DNA from: Micavibrio_B sp964399985
Lineage (GTDB): Bacteria; Pseudomonadota; Alphaproteobacteria; Micavibrionales; Micavibrionaceae
Direction: 5' to 3'
Assembly: GCA_964399985.1 (NCBI GenBank)
Contig: CAYNRY010000003.1
Span: forward strand, 124,001 to 188,000
DNA: 64,000 bases
Part shown: piece by piece, positions 57,169 through 64,000 of the stretch
How positions within the stretch are numbered: the stretch's first letter is position 1
Layout: every line of letters starts with the position of its first letter
Notes under the pieces: generated by a model
What the model saw: the letters and a program-made list of their open reading frames with translations, nothing else
What the model was told of the DNA's origin: nothing
The model's database searches: none
Program-made: the position numbers and the translations under genes

Positions 57169-59763
57169 ATGAATAATCCCGAAAAAAGCTATCACCTCTC
57201 CGCGCAAAAGCAGCTTGGCTGGACCGAAGAGGGTCGGCTGGCGGCGTTGCAGCGTTACCAGATTCTCGACACGCCGGCGGAAGATGATTTCGACGATCTG
57301 GTGAAACTCGCGGCGCAGTTTTGCAACGCGCCGATATCGCTGATCAGCCTTGTCGATCAGGGACGTCAGTGGTTCAAGGCCCGATACGGCACGGATGTCC
57401 AGGAAACGCCGCTCGAAGTTTCTTTTTGCAAATATTCGATTCTGGAAGATGAAATCCTCGTCGTGCCGGATGCGACCAAGGACAGCCGCTTCAATCATAA
57501 TGCTCTTGTCACCGGCGAACCGCATATCCGCTTTTATGCCGGGGCGGTTTTAAGAACGCCGGACGGTTTTCCGCTCGGCACGATTTGCATTCTCGATTCC
57601 ATCGCGCGCGATGCGACAAATCAGGAAATCGAAACGCTGAAGATTCTGGCGCGTCAGGTCATGGTGCTGCTCGAGATGAAAAGCGCTTTGCGAGAAAAAG
57701 AAAAAAGCGAAGAGCGGCTTCATTTCGCGCTCGATACCTCGGCCATCGTCGGCACATGGGACTGGGATATGCGAACCAACAAAGTTTATGCCGATCCACG
57801 CTTTTGCCGCCTCTTTGCTATTGATCCCGATGAAGGCCGCAACGGCGTCGCGCTGGAAGAATTTCAAAAAGCAATCCATCCGGAAGATAGCGAGACTATT
57901 GAAAGAAAAATAAGAGAATCTATTAAAAGTGCGAGTAATTTTTCCGCCGAATACCGCGTGATCAATCATGAAGGTGAAATGCGGTGGTTGTTTGCGCGCG
58001 GCCAAGCCTATCAAGATAATCAGGGCCAGCCGCTTCGTTTTCCGGGCGCGGCGGTCGATATCACCGACCGTAAAAGATATGAACGCAAACAGGCGGCGCG
58101 GGTTGAGCTGAACGAACGACTTCGCCTGATCCGCCGCACGGCAGATGTCACCTTCGTTGCTGCCGAGATTATCGGACGTACGCTGGACGCAGCGCGGGCA
58201 GGATATGGCGAAATGAGCGAAGATGGCGACGTCATCACCATCGAGCGTGACTGGACAAACGAAGAAGTTGACAGTATTGCCGGTGTTCATACATTCAAAC
58301 ATTACGGTCATGAATTCGCCAAGCGTATCAAAGCGGGAGACGTGATCGTTTCTGACGATATACTGAACGATCCTCTCTTTGCCGAAGGCCATGAGAATAT
58401 CAAGAAGATTGGTATTCGCTCGCTGATCAACGTTTCCTTGATCGAGGACGGCAAACCCAAGGCCTTATTCTTTATCCATGATACCAAGCCACGTCATTGG
58501 CGCGAGGGCGAGATTGAGCTGGTGACGGAAATGGCGCTGCGGACATGGGCGGAAGCCGAGCGTGTCCATGCCGAGGAGGAAATGCAGCGCGCGCTCAAAA
58601 AAGCCGAAGCGGCGAGTATCGCGAAAACGGAATTCCTGGCCAATATGAGCCATGAAATTCGTACGCCGATGAACGCGATTGTCGGCCTGTCGAATATTCT
58701 GGTCAATGAAAAACTCAATCCGCGCCAAAGTGAATTCGTCAAAACGCTGGCGTCGTCGGCAGATTCACTTTTAGACTTGATTAACGATCTTCTCGATATT
58801 TCGAAGATCGAGGCACGCACCGTCGAGCTGGAAAAAATTCCGTTCGATTTATCGACGATGATTCAGGAAATCGTCAGCATGATGAATGTACGGGCGATGG
58901 AAAAGGGACTTAATTTTTCCATCAATGACGATTGTGCGCAAAACCGTTTCTTTATCGGCGACCCGACGCGCATTCGCCAGATCATCGTCAATTTGTGCAG
59001 CAATGCCATCAAATTCACGGAAAATGGCCGCATCGATATTTCAGTGCTGTGCCATGCAACGGATGATCCCAAAATCGAGAATATCGAGATCATCATCAAA
59101 GACACGGGTATCGGCATTCCGCCGGATAAAATCGATACGATCTTCGAAAAATTCATTCAGGCCGATACATCGATCAACCGCAAATATGGCGGTACGGGGC
59201 TGGGACTTGCGATCACCAAGACGCTTACGAAATTAATGAGCGGGCATATTTCGGTTGAAAGCATGGTCGGCCACGGATCGACATTCACAGTTACCATTCC
59301 GCTTCCTGTTTCGGAAAGCCTTACAACAGAAAATCCATTGAGTAGAAAATCGAGTCCCGCGCAAATGAATGAGAACTGGAAAAAACGGGTATTACTCGTC
59401 GAAGACTATGCACCGAATATTCTTGTCGCCGGATCTTTTCTGGAAGAATTCGGCTATGAATGGGACAGCGCGAAAAGCGGCGGGGAAGCCGTCGAAAAAG
59501 TCATGGCGGGAAAATTCGCCGCTATCTTGATGGACGTACAGATGTTCGGCATGAACGGGCTGGAAGCAACGCGGCTTATCCGCTCCTACGAACAAGAAAA
59601 AGGTTTAAGCCGTGTGCCGATTATCGGCATGACGGCACATGCACTATCAGGCGACCGCGAAAGATGTATCGGCGTCGGCATGGATGATTATATATCGAAG
59701 CCCTTCAATCCGGACGAGCTTCAGGACAAGCTGGAGAAGATGACGGGTTTGGTGAAAGAATGA
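57169..59763 (+). CDS. Hybrid sensor histidine kinase (GAF-PAS-GAF-HisKA-HATPase-REC)
   Basis: No membrane segment is present in the 864 residues, so it is a cytosolic sensor. Domain order: GAF (about 20-165, 'LDTPAEDDFDDLVKLAAQFCNAPISLISLVD' type), PAS with PAC tail (about 183-300, ending 'DITDRKRYE'), a second GAF (about 310-460), HisKA with phospho-acceptor His495 in 'NMSHEIRTPMNAI', HATPase ('NLCSNAIKFTENG', 'DTGIGIPPDKI', 'GGTGLGLAI') and a receiver with Asp789 in 'LMDVQMFGMNG'. A single-domain response regulator converges on it. Confidence 0.94.
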   Translation: MNNPEKSYHLSAQKQLGWTEEGRLAALQRYQILDTPAEDDFDDLVKLAAQFCNAPISLISLVDQGRQWFKARYGTDVQETPLEVSFCKYSILEDEILVVPDATKDSRFNHNALVTGEPHIRFYAGAVLRTPDGFPLGTICILDSIARDATNQEIETLKILARQVMVLLEMKSALREKEKSEERLHFALDTSAIVGTWDWDMRTNKVYADPRFCRLFAIDPDEGRNGVALEEFQKAIHPEDSETIERKIRESIKSASNFSAEYRVINHEGEMRWLFARGQAYQDNQGQPLRFPGAAVDITDRKRYERKQAARVELNERLRLIRRTADVTFVAAEIIGRTLDAARAGYGEMSEDGDVITIERDWTNEEVDSIAGVHTFKHYGHEFAKRIKAGDVIVSDDILNDPLFAEGHENIKKIGIRSLINVSLIEDGKPKALFFIHDTKPRHWREGEIELVTEMALRTWAEAERVHAEEEMQRALKKAEAASIAKTEFLANMSHEIRTPMNAIVGLSNILVNEKLNPRQSEFVKTLASSADSLLDLINDLLDISKIEARTVELEKIPFDLSTMIQEIVSMMNVRAMEKGLNFSINDDCAQNRFFIGDPTRIRQIIVNLCSNAIKFTENGRIDISVLCHATDDPKIENIEIIIKDTGIGIPPDKIDTIFEKFIQADTSINRKYGGTGLGLAITKTLTKLMSGHISVESMVGHGSTFTVTIPLPVSESLTTENPLSRKSSPAQMNENWKKRVLLVEDYAPNILVAGSFLEEFGYEWDSAKSGGEAVEKVMAGKFAAILMDVQMFGMNGLEATRLIRSYEQEKGLSRVPIIGMTAHALSGDRERCIGVGMDDYISKPFNPDELQDKLEKMTGLVKE

Positions 59764-59767
59764 TAAA

Positions 59768-60157
59768 TCAGTTCTTCAAGCTATCCATTTTTTCGGCAAG
59801 CTGGGCCGTGCGGTAGGGCTTGCTGATAAAAGATGATTCGTCGAAAGATTTGGGCATATCGAGCTTTTCGAACGGATAGCCGGATGCCAGCAAGATTTTA
59901 ATGTCGGGCCGAAGCTCTCTCGCTTTTTCCGCCAGTTCGACGCCGTTAATGCCGCGCGGCATAACGACATCACTGAAGACATAGCCGATATCGGGCTGCT
60001 CATTGAGCAGCATCAAGGCGGTGACGCCATCCCCCGCGGTCAGTGTTTCGTAGCCAAGCGCCTTGAACAACTCTACCGCTGCGCGGCGCAGCGTTGAGTC
60101 ATCTTCGACAATCAGGACTTTTCCGGACGAACCGGCAGGCGGGGTAACAGAGGCCAT
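59768..60157 (-). CDS. Single-domain response regulator (CheY-like receiver)
   Basis: This 129-residue receiver has the acidic pair in 'VLIVEDDSTLRRAA', the phospho-Asp in 'GYVFSDVVMPRGINGVELA' and the conserved Lys in 'SFISKPYRTAQLAEKM'. There is no output domain. The N-terminal dozen residues are a Pro/Gly/Ser tail. It is convergent with the hybrid kinase (4 bases between stops), so functional pairing is likely, but the two are not co-transcribed. An in-frame ATG at 60163 is an alternative start. Confidence 0.9.
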   Translation of the reverse strand: MASVTPPAGSSGKVLIVEDDSTLRRAAVELFKALGYETLTAGDGVTALMLLNEQPDIGYVFSDVVMPRGINGVELAEKARELRPDIKILLASGYPFEKLDMPKSFDESSFISKPYRTAQLAEKMDSLKN

Positions 60158-60320
60158 CAACACACAACTCCTCCCCGTTTCTCACGGGAAATAAACGTTT
60201 TGCCACCTACATTAAAACAGCAGGTTTAGTTCCCGAAATAGTCTGATTGCAGGCGTATGATTTATTATGCAGCTTCAGGTCTAAGGTATTCTTAAAATTG
60301 GATGGCATTTTAAGAGTGCT

Positions 60321-60430
60321 AAAAAACCAAACCCCGCCGGGAGGAGGAAACTTCCGACGGGGTTCAAATGGTTTTGCTTTTACTTCAGGAGGAGTGCTGA
60401 AACTCGAATTCCTTATATTTATAATGGCAT
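60321..60430 (-). ncRNA. Candidate small RNA with two anti-Shine-Dalgarno stem-loops
   Basis: Read on the minus strand, TTCAG-CACTCCTC-CTGAA (60401-60384) is a stem-loop with CUCCUC in the loop. About 20 bases later AACCCCG..CGG (60364-60354) pairs with CCG..CGGGGTT (60340-60330) around a loop containing UUUCCUCCUC, followed by a U-rich tail ending near 60321, i.e. an intrinsic terminator. Two such loops, the second in the terminator, is the design of alphaproteobacterial 'cuckoo'/CcsR and alpha-r14 RNAs. TTGCCA and TATAAAT-like boxes lie near 60442 and 60422. It may also be cut from the 3' UTR of the gene at 60497. The 333-base gap holds nothing else. Confidence 0.6.
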
Positions 60431-60496
60431 CGCAATATGGCAATTTTTTGGTTTTATTTCGCCTTATTTGCGCCATATTCACAGTGAATCAATAGC

Positions 60497-61738
60497 TTAG
60501 CTCGGGATAAGAGAATTATTTTGTAAATGGGTCAATAAAATTTGGCTTTCGTTAAGAATAACCCGGTAATTTCCTGCCCCCCTGACGACAGCGTCCTCCA
60601 AGATCATCCGAGCGATTCTACCCTGTTCGTCATGGTTGCAGCGATAATAGAGATAGTTATAGCTGCAGTCATCGATGTGAAGTAAATGCGCCTTGTCGGC
60701 CATTTTTGCTTTGACGGCTGAATTCAGCAATGTCTGGCCATTATAGCGGCGCTCCCCGTTGAAAGTGAAATTGAAATGGGTAATGCCGTCCATTTCAACA
60801 ATTATATCCCGGCCTTTCACGTCCAAACGGATATCAACGGGCGAAGCGACATAGGGGATGACATGATCTTTCTCCGCACGCAGCCTACCGGTAGTTTCGA
60901 ATATGTCCCGCAGCCTGATTTCACTCTTACTAGACGAGTTGTTTCCTTTTTCCAGCAGAGGCTTTTTATCCAGAATGGAGAACCAAGCGCAAACCGTATT
61001 GCGCATCGTCGCATTCACCATATCGTGCGCGGAGAGCAGGGCCGGCACTGTATCGGCAAGAATGGTATGGTCATGCTGATTGTCGATCATAGCTGCAGTC
61101 CAGAAAAGTCTGTCGCGCGGCTCGCCTTGCAGATCGTCGGAATGTTGCAGCAGATGTTCGTTAAATAAGGAGATCATTCCTGCCGTCATCGGCAGGGCAA
61201 GTTTCGCTGCGTGTTCATAAGCCTGCCGGATCTCGGTGCTTTCTGCATCCTTGAATTTGTCAACCCAAGTCTCCCGCATATCATTCCAGAAATCGTCATG
61301 CGGCAAATAACGCGATTTATTAAAGGAGTAAAGTGTGGCGGCTATGTCGCTGGCTGAAAGATGAGGAAGATGTTGGCGTAATTTCAGATGGGAATTTTCA
61401 AAAAATACAGGTTCTATTTTTTCATTATGCCGGGAGAAGAACTGCATGGCCGCGATAATATCCGAAGCGCTGGATGCGTAATAAAGTGCTTCCAAAGCTT
61501 TGGTATAGGTTCGCAGGTCTTGCGCCGGATGTTTTAGTGTATCGGCAAAAATCTGGCGATCAGCTTTGTTCAGGGCAATATTAAGCGGCAATAAGCGCTG
61601 GATGACGGCACCCCATTCCTCAGTACTTAAATGATCATTGGCTAGATCGTTCCAGTGAAAGCAAAGGCGATCTATCGGCGGCGGATTTACCGGATCAAGA
61701 TTTAAGAAGAAACGATGGCTGCGCGAGGTTCCTTCCAT
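60497..61738 (-). CDS. OPR/RAP-like predicted RNA-binding protein, downstream member
   Basis: The C-terminal part (about 285-365) of this 413-residue protein looks like a RAP / restriction-endonuclease-like domain: 'AEKDHVIPYV', 'VDIRLDVKGRDIIVEMDGITHF' (Asp302, Glu315, Asp317) and 'NGQTLLNSAVKAKM....HLLHID'. The helical N-terminal region has units such as 'LSASDIAATLYSFNKSRYLPHDDFWNDM' (about 127-154). These resemble octotricopeptide or FASTK-type repeats ('LxxxAxxLWAFAKLxYxPxxxF') found in organellar RNA-binding proteins. The call rests on pattern recognition. It follows its paralogue by 9 bases. Confidence 0.65.
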   Translation of the reverse strand: MEGTSRSHRFFLNLDPVNPPPIDRLCFHWNDLANDHLSTEEWGAVIQRLLPLNIALNKADRQIFADTLKHPAQDLRTYTKALEALYYASSASDIIAAMQFFSRHNEKIEPVFFENSHLKLRQHLPHLSASDIAATLYSFNKSRYLPHDDFWNDMRETWVDKFKDAESTEIRQAYEHAAKLALPMTAGMISLFNEHLLQHSDDLQGEPRDRLFWTAAMIDNQHDHTILADTVPALLSAHDMVNATMRNTVCAWFSILDKKPLLEKGNNSSSKSEIRLRDIFETTGRLRAEKDHVIPYVASPVDIRLDVKGRDIIVEMDGITHFNFTFNGERRYNGQTLLNSAVKAKMADKAHLLHIDDCSYNYLYYRCNHDEQGRIARMILEDAVVRGAGNYRVILNESQILLTHLQNNSLIPS

Positions 61739-61747
61739 GCAAAATCT

Positions 61748-62959
61748 TTATGCTGGGCCGGAATACAGGAAAGAAAAGAAAGGGTTTATTTTGACGGTGC
61801 CGTCTTCAACCGTGGTCTTATATGCGCCTTGTTGCAGGTTTGGAAATTCTTCTATCAAGGAAAGTGAATAATTCAGGCAGGCATGGGGATCTGTAGCAAG
61901 ATCGAAATCTTCAAGACCTTTATCATCCAGCCGAATAATAGTTGAATGTGGATAAAGTATTTCCAGCAAGGCTGTTTGAAGATGTGTCGAGCCGTTGGAG
62001 TTTCTTTCAGTAGGGTCGTTCAGATTACGCACATAATGATAATAGCCATCAACTTCGAGAAGAATATCAGCATTCTGATGCTTCAGGCGTAAATCAACTT
62101 TTGTACCGAATTCGGGAATGAAATGATCTTTTTCAGCTACCAACAATCCGGCTTCTTTAAAAATCAGTGAAAGTGTTCTTTCCAAACGGCTGGCGGCAAA
62201 ATCATCGTCACGTTGCAGGGCGGGTTTACGATAATGAGGCAGGTCGAAAATATAACTGGCCGCATTGATGGGGGTGATCAGCTTCGCGCCGATAAACAAG
62301 TTTTCGGTTTTTCTCAATAAAATTTTGGCAACGGCATCCAGTTCAGGATTGTTAGAGATCGCTTTGAAAACAGCAAAGCTCCAGATCGACATAACCAGTT
62401 CTTCGGCTTTGAAACAGTGCAACTGATTTCCGGCTGCCTTGACCCATTTTTCCAAGACGGAGCGTTCGGGGACTTTCCCCAATCGTGCATGGGCGGTCAT
62501 GAAATCTTCTAAACTGTTAGGTCTAAGATCATCCAAATCAATAGACGATATAGAATTGAGAAAATTCTGTTTCGGAATAATCATCATCTGTGAAAAATCA
62601 GAAAAATTCTTTATCAATTTTTTTGGCAACTGTCGTGTTTTACCAAGGCAATCAAACCAAGTGTCGAAAGCTGCGTGAGAGCGCAAAAAATCATAGGCTT
62701 TATCGGGTAACTCATTCGACCTATAAATTTTTCTCGTTTGCTGAAGAATATATGTCAGATCCGAATGATCGAAATCATATTCTGGGAGTATGGCGTAATA
62801 TTCGCCGATATCGACACTGTCCCAGGCTAGGATATTTTCAAAATAAGACAGGACTTCGATTTTGGATGGAAGTGGCGTTTCAGCCGCAGAGCCATGTCCT
62901 GTAATATCGACAGTATCGCGATCAGGAAATTCCTGACTCTGTTCATTTTGAAATTCCAT
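61748..62959 (-). CDS. OPR/RAP-like predicted RNA-binding protein, upstream member
   Basis: From the ATG at 62959 (AGGGA 9 bases upstream) the protein has 403 residues; 62965 and 62983 are alternatives. It has the same layout as the next gene: helical units ('HCFKAEELVMSIWSFAVFKAI', 'ITPINAASYIFDLPHYRKPAL') and a C-terminal 'AEKDHFIPEFGTKVDLRL....ILLEVDGYYHYV....STHLQTALLEILYPHSTIIRLDD'. Shared 'AEKDH.IP......VD.RL.......+.E.DG..H' shows that the two are paralogues. It is divergent from acnA. Confidence 0.65.
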   Translation of the reverse strand: MEFQNEQSQEFPDRDTVDITGHGSAAETPLPSKIEVLSYFENILAWDSVDIGEYYAILPEYDFDHSDLTYILQQTRKIYRSNELPDKAYDFLRSHAAFDTWFDCLGKTRQLPKKLIKNFSDFSQMMIIPKQNFLNSISSIDLDDLRPNSLEDFMTAHARLGKVPERSVLEKWVKAAGNQLHCFKAEELVMSIWSFAVFKAISNNPELDAVAKILLRKTENLFIGAKLITPINAASYIFDLPHYRKPALQRDDDFAASRLERTLSLIFKEAGLLVAEKDHFIPEFGTKVDLRLKHQNADILLEVDGYYHYVRNLNDPTERNSNGSTHLQTALLEILYPHSTIIRLDDKGLEDFDLATDPHACLNYSLSLIEEFPNLQQGAYKTTVEDGTVKINPFFSFLYSGPA

Positions 62960-63147
62960 ACGCATTATTCCCTGTATAGCCATGCTGTAGCAAAGGATAA
63001 TGTTTTATGCAAATAAAAAACGGACGTTCCTACGCCATTCTGTAGCATTTACTGTTTCTTCAGCATTGCAGGGCATGATAAAATCCCTATGTCAGATTAC
63101 ACCACCTCATTTCACAAGATTTCATAATACTTTCAGGAGCTTAAGCC

Positions 63148-64000
63148 ATGACACGCGCTGGTCACGATACCCTCAAAACCCGTAAAACCCTCCATGTTGA
63201 CGGGCAGGCGTATGATTATTTCTCGATTACCGAGGCGCAAAAGCAGATCGGCGATATGTCGAGGCTCCCGTACTCCCTTAAAATTCTTCTCGAAAATCTC
63301 CTTCGGTATGAAGATGACCGCTCGGTAAATGTCGAGGACGTCAAAGCGATCAAGGCATGGCTCGACACTGCAAAATCTACCCATGAAGTAGCCTACCGTC
63401 CAGCGCGCGTGTTGATGCAGGATTTCACCGGCGTTCCGGCTGTTGTCGATCTGGCGGCCATGAGAGAAGCGATGACCGCGCTCGGCGGGAACGCGCAAAA
63501 AATCAATCCGCTTGCGGCGGTCGATCTCGTTATCGATCACTCGGTCATGGTCGATGCCTTCGGCAACAAGAATTCATTCGAGAAAAACGTCGAGCTGGAA
63601 TTCGAGCGCAATTTGGAGCGCTATGAATTTTTGCGCTGGGGCCAGTCGGCTTTCAGAAATTTCCGCGTTGTGCCGCCGGGAACAGGTATCTGCCATCAGG
63701 TCAATCTGGAATACCTCGCGCAGGCCGTCTGGGTTGAAGAAGACGAAGACAAAGCCGGAACCCGTATCGCATATCCGGATACGTTGGTCGGGACAGATTC
63801 ACACACGACCATGGTCAACGGTATGGGCGTTTTAGGCTGGGGCGTCGGCGGTATCGAAGCGGAAGCGGCGATGCTTGGACAACCTGTCTCGATGCTTATA
63901 CCTGAAGTTATCGGATTCAAAATTACCGGTTCGATGAAAGAAGGCATGACGGCGACCGACCTCGTCTTGATGGTCACGCAGATGCTTCGTGCCAAAGGCG
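63148..64000 (+). CDS. acnA: Aconitate hydratase A, N-terminal part
   Basis: AcnA isomerises citrate to isocitrate with a [4Fe-4S] cluster. The 284 visible residues include 'LPYSLKILLENLLR', 'LMQDFTGVPAVVDLAAMR', 'VDLVIDHSVMVD', 'PGTGICHQVNLEYLA' and 'GTDSHTTMVNGMGVLGWGVGGIEAEAAMLG', all typical of AcnA/IRP-type aconitases. AGGAG lies upstream of the ATG. The gene runs off the right edge. Its product feeds the isocitrate dehydrogenase encoded about 15 kb away. Confidence 0.96.
   Translation, partial: MTRAGHDTLKTRKTLHVDGQAYDYFSITEAQKQIGDMSRLPYSLKILLENLLRYEDDRSVNVEDVKAIKAWLDTAKSTHEVAYRPARVLMQDFTGVPAVVDLAAMREAMTALGGNAQKINPLAAVDLVIDHSVMVDAFGNKNSFEKNVELEFERNLERYEFLRWGQSAFRNFRVVPPGTGICHQVNLEYLAQAVWVEEDEDKAGTRIAYPDTLVGTDSHTTMVNGMGVLGWGVGGIEAEAAMLGQPVSMLIPEVIGFKITGSMKEGMTATDLVLMVTQMLRAKG

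Noticed and set aside
57550..58392. 280-codon open frame on the minus strand opposite the hybrid kinase
   Set aside because: It lies fully within the PAS/GAF part of a well-supported kinase. The translation shows no domain and the codon pattern is the complement of the real gene.
60207..60482. 91-codon minus-strand frame between the response regulator and the RAP-like gene
   Set aside because: Its coding sequence would run through both CUCCUC hairpins and the intrinsic terminator. The small-RNA reading explains the region better.

Overview
The window reads as chromosomal DNA of an alphaproteobacterium with moderate GC. Support comes from a 41-residue L36 lacking the usual cysteines, a DUF1476 (F1-ATPase zeta) gene, the small PurL with separate PurS and PurQ, two-subunit glycine decarboxylase and AcnA. 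Which order it belongs to cannot be settled from sequence alone. A Micavibrionales or Rhodospirillales-like lineage is a guess.

Layout. 1-6352: end of an EAL gene, rpmJ, then the elongasome cluster mreB-mreC-mreD-mrdA-rodA. 6355-12472: a purine block split over two strands (purQ, two small genes, purL, bolA and a monothiol glutaredoxin on minus; purC-purS on plus). 12825-17011: glycine cleavage operon gcvT-gcvH-gcvPA-gcvPB. 17085-19813: small genes, a DNA glycosylase, nadK and pyrE. 19816-22560: accessory DNA with a gene remnant, stacked terminators and palindromic repeats.

22575-39998 is a phage-like island in podovirus (T7-like) order: S24 repressor with palindromic operators, portal, scaffold, capsid, tail tube and nozzle, internal virion protein, tail spike, probable small terminase, large terminase, then a lysis cassette (SleB hydrolase, holin-like protein, overlapping spanins). 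No integrase, replication or RNA polymerase gene is seen. A glycosidase (GH12-like)-RTX gene and an antisense PilZ gene interrupt it between scaffold and capsid.

40053-52072 is an island of unrecognised genes around nhaA and a divergent isocitrate dehydrogenase whose coenzyme motif looks NAD-type. At least three paralogue sets can be recognised, plus a putative HExxH metallopeptidase. 52106-59763 carries folD, a class II Fic protein with repeated operator half-sites, several membrane or periplasmic proteins and a large hybrid histidine kinase with a convergent response regulator. 60321-62959 holds what may be the most novel unit: two tandem OPR/RAP-like (predicted RNA-binding) proteins, followed on the same strand by a candidate small RNA with two stem-loops that present anti-Shine-Dalgarno CUCCUC loops. 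The window ends inside acnA.

Several families of short palindromic repeats are scattered through intergenic DNA. One copy lies inside a coding region, where it is read in two frames at once.
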